DNA from: Pseudomonadota bacterium
Lineage (GTDB): Bacteria > Pseudomonadota > Gammaproteobacteria > Burkholderiales > Nitrosomonadaceae
Direction of reading: 5' to 3'
Length of the DNA: 10,484 bases
Assembly (NCBI GenBank): GCA_018240935.1
Contig: JAFEEV010000283.1
Span: 1 to 10,484, forward strand
The first letter of the stretch is position 1, and each line of letters begins with the position of its first letter. Of this stretch, positions 6,620 through 10,484 are shown piece after piece. Below the pieces are notes generated by a model that had not been told where the DNA came from, did no database searches, and worked only from the letters and a program-made list of their open reading frames with translations. Both the position numbers and the translations under genes were made by a program.

Positions 6620-6637
6620 AAGGTTGAAAAGCCGCTA

Positions 6638-6677
6638 ATTTTAATGAATTATTAAGGCAATAGCAATTACTGTTCAA
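6638..6677 (-). promoter_or_regulatory. Overlapping sigma70-type promoters for the rpsF operon
   Basis: Two candidate promoters with 17-base spacing overlap on the minus strand. One has -35 TTGAAC (6677-6672) and -10 TAATAA (6654-6649). The other has -35 TTGCTA (6666-6661) and -10 TAAAAT (6643-6638). Either gives a leader of roughly 55 to 70 bases before the rpsF ATG. Which is used cannot be told from sequence. Confidence 0.55.
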
Positions 6678-6751
6678 ATAATTGCGATTCTGTCATTCGC
6701 CGGTCGGCTGAACTGATAAAATTCACCAGCCGCGCGCAGGGATTCATCATT

Positions 6752-6760
6752 TGTTATAAT
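6752..6760 (+). promoter_or_regulatory. Extended -10 promoter for trpGDC
   Basis: TGTTATAAT is an exact match to the extended -10 consensus TGnTATAAT, with TATAAT at 6755-6760. The -35 region is GC-rich and does not match, as is common for extended -10 promoters. Transcription would start near 6767, leaving a leader of about 45 bases before the trpG ATG. That leader holds no Trp-rich leader peptide and no attenuator hairpin. Confidence 0.7.
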
Positions 6761-6811
6761 CATTCCCGCAATAATTAAACGATAGCCAGTGCAAACAAAG
6801 AGTTAAAAACC

Positions 6812-7378
6812 ATGCTGCTGATGATAGACAACTACGATTCTTTTACCTATAACTTGGTGCAATACTTCTCCGAGCTGGGTGAAAAAGTTGTGGTATACCG
6901 TAACGACGAAATCACGCTGGAAAAAATCGCACAATTGAATCCCGAGCGGATCGTGATTTCTCCCGGACCCTGCACCCCTAACGAAGCGGGCGTATCGTTA
7001 GCGGTAATCAACCAATTCAGCCAGAATATTCCGGTGCTAGGCGTTTGCCTGGGACATCAAAGCATCGGGCAAGCATTCGGCGGCCGGGTCGTTCATGCCA
7101 AACAACTGATGCACGGCAAAACATCGCTTATTTTTCATCACAACACCGGCGTTTTCCGCGGATTACCTAATCCATTCACCGCAACCCGCTATCATTCCCT
7201 GGTCGTGGAACGTTCGACACTGCCGGATTGCCTTGAAGTCACCGCCTGGACCGAAGACGGCGAAATCATGGGGATCCGCCACAAAACGCTTGCGATCGAA
7301 GGTATTCAATTTCACCCCGAATCGATTCTGAGCGAGCATGGTCATCAAATGCTCGAAAACTTTCTTACCCGGCAATAA
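6812..7378 (+). CDS. trpG: Anthranilate synthase component II (glutamine amidotransferase)
   Basis: It releases ammonia from glutamine for the synthase subunit TrpE, making anthranilate from chorismate. The 188-residue protein is a complete class I amidotransferase: MLLMIDNYDSFTYNLVQYF at the start, the oxyanion region SPGPCTPNEAG (50-60), the nucleophile Cys79 in GVCLGHQ, and His168 and Glu170 in FHPES. In many bacteria such a protein also serves PabB in folate synthesis, and with no trpE beside it a dual TrpG/PabA role is plausible. The ATG at 6812 has AAAGAG about nine bases upstream. It heads a trpGDC cluster with its own promoter, 26 bases before trpD. Confidence 0.95.
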   Translation: MLLMIDNYDSFTYNLVQYFSELGEKVVVYRNDEITLEKIAQLNPERIVISPGPCTPNEAGVSLAVINQFSQNIPVLGVCLGHQSIGQAFGGRVVHAKQLMHGKTSLIFHHNTGVFRGLPNPFTATRYHSLVVERSTLPDCLEVTAWTEDGEIMGIRHKTLAIEGIQFHPESILSEHGHQMLENFLTRQ

Positions 7379-7404
7379 GCCCCGCATCGTAAAAAGGTAT
7401 TTCA

Positions 7405-8430
7405 ATGACGCCGCAAGAAGCACTTCAGCGCATTATCACGCACCAGGAAATTATGCACGACGACATGGTTTCCTTGATGCGCCGGATCATGCAAGGCGAT
7501 GTTTCACCGGTACTGATCGCCGCGCTCATTACCGGCCTGCGGGTCAAACGGGAAACGATCGGGGAGATTGCCGCCGCAGCGCAAGTGATGCGTGAATTTG
7601 CCAGCACAGTCGAAATCTCTGATCACGCGCATTTGGTGGATACTTGCGGCACGGGTGGAGATTCCTTGCACACCTTCAATATTTCCACGGCATCGGCATT
7701 TGTCGCAGCGGCAGCGGGCGCGCATGTCGCCAAGCATGGCGGACGATCGGTTTCGAGTAAATCCGGTAGCGCGGATGTATTGGAAGCGCTCGGTGTCAAT
7801 CTCAACCAAACCCCATCCCAGGTTGCGCAGTGCATCAATGAAATCGGCGTCGGTTTCATGTTTGCCCCCAACTATCATGCGGCCATGAAGCATGCCGCTC
7901 CGGTCCGGCGTGAGCTCGGTATCAAAACCTTATTCAACATTCTCGGCCCGCTCACCAATCCCGCCAATGCCAAGCGGCAAGTTTTGGGTGTATTCAATGA
8001 AGATCTGGTTGAAACCTTGACGCATGTGCTGCAACGGCTGGGCAGCGAACATGTATTGATCGTGCATGGCAGTGACGGATTGGATGAAATCACCATCACC
8101 GGCGCAACACGCGTCGGCGAGTTGAAAAACGGTCAAGTAAACGTGTATACCGTCAGACCGGAAGATTTCGGTTTGAAAACATCGCCCATCGAGGCCATTC
8201 AAGTCACTGGCAGCGAGCACGCCAAAACAATGTTGCTCTCGGTGCTGGAAAACACCGCCGGGACAGCGCGCGATATCGTGCTGATGAACGCCGGCGCGGC
8301 GATTTATGCCGCAGGCGTTGCCGATACTCTTTCGCAAGGCATTCAATCCGCGCTGCGCGCCATCGAAAGCGGCGCAGCCCTGAAGAAACTGCATGACCTA
8401 GTGGAATTCACCCACAGAAATTCTGTTTAA
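7405..8430 (+). CDS. trpD: Anthranilate phosphoribosyltransferase
   Basis: It transfers phosphoribose from PRPP to anthranilate, the second committed step of tryptophan synthesis. At 341 residues it has normal length and no fusion to TrpG. Visible sites: the PRPP loop DTCGTGGDSLHTFNIST (79-95), KHGGRSVSSKSGSADVLEALG (110-130), the anthranilate-side segment FAPNYHAAMKHAAPVRREL (153-171), and the metal-binding DGLDE (224-228). The ATG at 7405 follows AAAAAGG with about seven bases spacing. It lies between trpG (26 bases) and trpC (7 bases), so the three are one transcription unit. Confidence 0.97.
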   Translation: MTPQEALQRIITHQEIMHDDMVSLMRRIMQGDVSPVLIAALITGLRVKRETIGEIAAAAQVMREFASTVEISDHAHLVDTCGTGGDSLHTFNISTASAFVAAAAGAHVAKHGGRSVSSKSGSADVLEALGVNLNQTPSQVAQCINEIGVGFMFAPNYHAAMKHAAPVRRELGIKTLFNILGPLTNPANAKRQVLGVFNEDLVETLTHVLQRLGSEHVLIVHGSDGLDEITITGATRVGELKNGQVNVYTVRPEDFGLKTSPIEAIQVTGSEHAKTMLLSVLENTAGTARDIVLMNAGAAIYAAGVADTLSQGIQSALRAIESGAALKKLHDLVEFTHRNSV

Positions 8431-8437
8431 GACCACA

Positions 8438-9298
8438 ATGTCCGACATTCTAAAAAAAATCCTTACCGTCAAGAAACAAGAGATCAGCGCTGCCAAGGCA
8501 TTAAAACCTTATGCGCAATTGCTGCAAGAAGCGCAATCCGCATCGCCCGCGCGCGACTTCACCAGGGCGATCAAGGCAAAAATCAACGCCGGCCGATCAG
8601 CGGTCATCGCCGAAATCAAACAGGCCAGCCCTAGCAAAGGTGTACTGCGCGGACGCACCAGCAGCGGAGCCGGGAATTCATTTGAATTCCTGCCCGCAGA
8701 AATAGCCAAAACCTATGCACAGCACGGCGCCGCATGCCTCTCGGTATTGACGGATCAGCAGTTTTTTATGGGCAGCCCGGAATACTTGCAAGCAGCACGC
8801 GCTGCTTGTTCGTTACCGGTTTTGCGCAAGGATTTCATTCTGGATGAATATCAGATTGCTGAAGCCCGCGCCATGGGGGCTGACTGCATTTTGTTGATCG
8901 TCAGCGCTTTTGTGATGGAATTCGGCGCCGAATTAGGCAGCGCTCCCAATAATCCCCTGCGGCAAATGGCGGCACTCGAAAAATTATCCTATTCACTGGG
9001 CATGGCAGTTCTGGTTGAAGTTCACGATGCCGATGAACTGGAACTGGCGTTGCAACTCGAGACACCATTGATCGGCATCAATAACCGCAATTTGCGGACT
9101 TTCGAAACCTCGCTCGATACCACCCTGAAGCTGCTTGACCGGATCCCGTCCGGTAGAATCGCCGTTACCGAAAGCGGTATTCACACCCCGGCGGATGTCG
9201 CACGCATGCGGACTCACCGAGTTAACGCTTTCCTCGTCGGAGAAGCGTTTATGCGCGCGGAAGATCCCGGCATTGAATTAGCACGATTATTTTCCTAA
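8438..9298 (+). CDS. trpC: Indole-3-glycerol phosphate synthase, with two extra segments
   Basis: It closes the ring of carboxyphenylamino-deoxyribulose phosphate to give indole-3-glycerol phosphate. It is a TIM barrel, not fused to TrpF. The known catalytic positions are present: Glu59 and Lys61 (AEIKQASPSKG), Lys131 (RKDFILDEYQ), Glu194 (VEVHD), Asn215 (GINNRN) and Glu245 (TESG). The 286 residues exceed the usual 260-270. Against remembered family sequence there are two extra segments: about 10 residues near 72-82 (GRTSSGAGNSF) after SPSKGVLR, in the beta1-alpha1 region, and about 12 to 14 near 158-169 (FVMEFGAELGSA) after ILLIV. Both carry GGAATTC-centred palindromes. The rest is well conserved and the frame is intact, so the enzyme is probably functional. 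It starts 7 bases after trpD with little Shine-Dalgarno match, suggesting coupling. Confidence 0.96.
   Translation: MSDILKKILTVKKQEISAAKALKPYAQLLQEAQSASPARDFTRAIKAKINAGRSAVIAEIKQASPSKGVLRGRTSSGAGNSFEFLPAEIAKTYAQHGAACLSVLTDQQFFMGSPEYLQAARAACSLPVLRKDFILDEYQIAEARAMGADCILLIVSAFVMEFGAELGSAPNNPLRQMAALEKLSYSLGMAVLVEVHDADELELALQLETPLIGINNRNLRTFETSLDTTLKLLDRIPSGRIAVTESGIHTPADVARMRTHRVNAFLVGEAFMRAEDPGIELARLFS
8673..8690. repeat. Inverted repeat inside trpC, extra segment 1
   Basis: GGAATTC, a 4-base centre ATTT and GAATTCC form a perfect 7-bp inverted repeat. It sits at the downstream end of the first segment that appears inserted relative to the TrpC family. No clean flanking duplication was found: CTGCGCG at 8645 and CTGCCCG at 8690 are similar but not identical and their spacing does not match the insertion. 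Confidence 0.75.
8902..8944. repeat. 36-base in-frame unit in trpC: direct repeats flanking a 16-base palindrome
   Basis: CAGCGCT occurs at 8902-8908 and again at 8938-8944, a period of 36 bases or exactly 12 codons. Between them lies the perfect palindrome AATTCGGCGCCGAATT (8919-8934). Removing one 36-base unit in thought joins LIVSA to PNNPLRQM and brings this part of TrpC close to usual family length. This is the pattern of a small insertion with a target duplication, or of a slipped duplication. The repeats are seen directly; the insertion is inferred. Confidence 0.7.
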
Positions 9299-9394
9299 TC
9301 TACTTTCTAACGATGTAAAACTTGCGCCAAATTCAATCGCAGAAAATCAAAATAGCTCTTTGTTTCCTCAAGATATATCGATAAATGTCGTAAA

Positions 9395-9422
9395 AATTCC
9401 TGACGAGTTTAAATCAGGAGTT
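9395..9422 (+). promoter_or_regulatory. Hairpin masking the ribosome binding site of the HDOD gene
   Basis: Nine bases from 9395 (AATTCCTGA) can pair with 9414-9422 (TCAGGAGTT), with one G-U pair and a 10-base loop. The Shine-Dalgarno AGGAG (9416-9420), six bases before the ATG at 9427, lies entirely in the stem. In RNA this would block ribosome entry unless opened by temperature, a protein or a small RNA. No T-run follows, so it is not a terminator. The stretch 9299-9394 before it shows no convincing promoter. Confidence 0.5.
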
Positions 9423-9426
9423 CAAA

Positions 9427-10272
9427 ATGTTACCGCACAACCAAAGAAAATTATCGGAGTGGGTTGATTTTCTTACTACAGCAGAAATTCCTGTTCTCAA
9501 GCAAACTGCACGTAACCTGGTGCTTCTGCAACAGGATGAACAACATCTCAATGCCCGCAGCTTCGCTCACGTCGTAAAAAACGATCCGCTCATGACCGTG
9601 AAGCTGTTGCGCTATATGCAGCAGCACAAACACCGTACGCAACAACACGATGTTATGGAAGTCGAGCAAATCATACTGATGCTCGGACTTGAAAGCACCT
9701 TGAAGAAAATACCTGCCAAGCCTTTGATTGAAGAAGTTTTGGGGCGCGGCAATATGAACGCGCTGGTTTATTTGCTAAAAACAACGCACCGCGCAAACCT
9801 TGCCTCCACTTATGCTTTCGATTGGGCAGTCCGCCTGCATGATTTGCATTTTGCCGAGATCCGGCTGGCTGCATTATTGCATGATATCGCCGAAATGCTG
9901 ATGTGGTGCTTTTCACCTGCCGAGATGTTAAAAATTAAACAATTACAAAAACAAAACAAATCACTACGCAGCACGATCGCGCAAGAAAAAGTTCTCGGTT
10001 TTTCTTTGTATCAACTTCAGCTTGAGCTTGCGATCAAATGGAAATTACCTGAATTATTAATTACCCTGATGGACGATAATAATTCAAATTTACAGAGAGT
10101 CCGTAATGTAGTCTTAGCCGTAAATTTAGCACGGCATGCTGCCAATGGCTGGAATGATGCCGCATTACCCGATGATTATGAAGATATAGCCAAACTTTTG
10201 CACATGCAACCATCCGATGTCATGACTATCGTAGGCGCCAGCAAGCAGCCCGAAGCCGCTCACAGCCACTGA
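9427..10272 (+). CDS. HDOD-domain signalling protein
   Basis: A cytoplasmic protein of 281 residues. The HDOD pattern is clear: IPVLKQTARNLVLL near 21-34, then FAHVVKNDPLMTVKLLRYMQ (46-65), then VEQIILMLGLESTLKKI (79-95), with His152-Asp153 in LAALLHDIAEML. HDOD domains are relatives of HD phosphohydrolases that have usually lost metal-binding residues and act in signalling, often with c-di-GMP proteins; only one HD pair is visible, so catalysis is doubtful. No GGDEF, EAL or receiver domain is attached. The ATG at 9427 has AGGAG six bases upstream, inside a predicted hairpin. It lies 128 bases after trpC with no terminator between, so read-through from trp is possible. Codon use becomes more A/T-rich in its second half. 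It ends just before the tRNA fragment. Confidence 0.85.
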   Translation: MLPHNQRKLSEWVDFLTTAEIPVLKQTARNLVLLQQDEQHLNARSFAHVVKNDPLMTVKLLRYMQQHKHRTQQHDVMEVEQIILMLGLESTLKKIPAKPLIEEVLGRGNMNALVYLLKTTHRANLASTYAFDWAVRLHDLHFAEIRLAALLHDIAEMLMWCFSPAEMLKIKQLQKQNKSLRSTIAQEKVLGFSLYQLQLELAIKWKLPELLITLMDDNNSNLQRVRNVVLAVNLARHAANGWNDAALPDDYEDIAKLLHMQPSDVMTIVGASKQPEAAHSH

Positions 10273-10298
10273 CAAGTTTCTAAAAAATTATTGTTTTT

Positions 10299-10343
10299 TG
10301 GTGCCGACACCAAGAATCGAACTCGGGACCTTCTGATTACAAA
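10299..10343 (-). other. 3' half of tRNA-Thr(UGU), likely attachment site of an integrated element
   Basis: Read on the minus strand from 10343: anticodon loop TTTGTAA (anticodon TGT), stem strand TCAGA, variable AGGTC, T-stem CCGAG, T-loop TTCGATT, T-stem CTTGG, acceptor strand TGTCGGC, then ACCA. The T-arm pairs fully, allowing one G-U. Upstream of the loop the sequence is TAGAA, which does not pair with TCAGA, and no D-arm or 5' acceptor strand follows, so this is not a whole gene. A 45-base tRNA 3' half starting at the anticodon loop is the classic direct-repeat core left by tyrosine recombinases. By that model the element lies to the right, with the intact tRNA-Thr at its far end. Confidence 0.8.
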
Positions 10344-10484
10344 TTCTAAAATGTACTGTTTTACGTTGTTTTAATATTTTTTAAAATCCATTCATATAAT
10401 TGTTTTATATTGATTTTTACTATTAAGTTGCTTTAAACTCCACCCCATGGTTTTACGCCTACTGTCTACATATTGTCTACATGA
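10344..10484. mobile_element. AT-rich DNA, probable edge of a genomic island
   Basis: From 10344 the sequence changes sharply; 10344-10440 is only about one fifth G+C by hand count, against a balanced to GC-rich core region. No open frame of note is present on either strand. Together with the adjacent tRNA fragment this suggests the first bases of an integrated element that continues beyond the window. Its type is unknown, and no integrase or other element gene is visible. Confidence 0.5.
10463..10482. repeat. Paired 9-base direct repeats, possible recombinase arm sites
   Basis: TGTCTACAT occurs at 10463-10471 and 10474-10482, an 11-base period, close to one helical turn. Short direct repeats spaced like this near an attachment core are typical of arm-type binding sites of tyrosine integrases. 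They lie about 120 bases from the tRNA fragment. More copies may follow outside the window. Confidence 0.5.

Noticed and set aside
6574..6621. TTG start giving S6 16 more residues
   Set aside because: The ATG at 6573 begins the conserved S6 sequence and has a ribosome binding site; the extension lies in the leader hairpin.
10282..10299. A6/T6 inverted repeat after the HDOD gene as terminator
   Set aside because: The stem is only A-T pairs and would be unstable; at most a weak terminator.
10344..10484. Integrase gene at the right edge
   Set aside because: No open frame of useful length on either strand in these 141 bases; an integrase, if present, is outside the window.

Overview
The window reads as chromosome of a betaproteobacterium, most likely an ammonia oxidiser of the Nitrosomonas group. 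The order rpsF-priB-rpsR-rplI is typical of beta- and gammaproteobacteria. The exported helical protein at 754-1134 resembles SmbP, the small metal-binding protein first described from Nitrosomonas europaea. The genus is an inference; no rRNA is present to settle it.

Layout. Positions 2-604 (+) hold the C-terminal end of an MmeI-type restriction-modification enzyme that continues off the left edge. Facing it is the SmbP-like gene (754-1134, -), preceded upstream by two adjacent inverted repeats. An apparent two-gene operon on the minus strand follows: a CPBP-family membrane protease (2631-3440) and a lipoprotein of unknown function (1396-2619). The housekeeping block on the minus strand is rpsF, priB, rpsR and rplI (6573 to 5077). 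A strong intrinsic terminator (5018-5047) separates it from dnaB (3573-4961), which seems to have its own extended -10 promoter. It supplies ribosomal proteins S6, S18 and L9, a primosome protein and the replicative helicase.

Divergent from rpsF, across a 238-base intergenic region carrying promoters for both directions, lies trpG-trpD-trpC (6812-9298, +), three steps of tryptophan synthesis. No trpE is adjacent. TrpC carries two extra segments compared with the family. One of them is a 12-codon unit bounded by a 7-base direct repeat and built around a 16-base perfect palindrome. Downstream is an HDOD-domain signalling gene (9427-10272, +) whose Shine-Dalgarno sequence is buried in a predicted 9-bp hairpin.

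At the right end, 10299-10343 is the 3' half of a tRNA-Thr(UGU) gene on the minus strand. It breaks off exactly at the 5' edge of the anticodon loop and is followed by very AT-rich DNA and a pair of 9-base direct repeats one helical turn apart. This is the expected look of an attachment site at the end of an integrated element, so a genomic island probably starts at about 10344 and runs off the right edge. No integrase gene is inside the window.

The strongest candidates for something undescribed are the palindromic in-frame insertions in trpC, the SD-masking hairpin of the HDOD gene, and the island edge. The core genes are otherwise ordinary, and I see no CRISPR array or complete insertion sequence.
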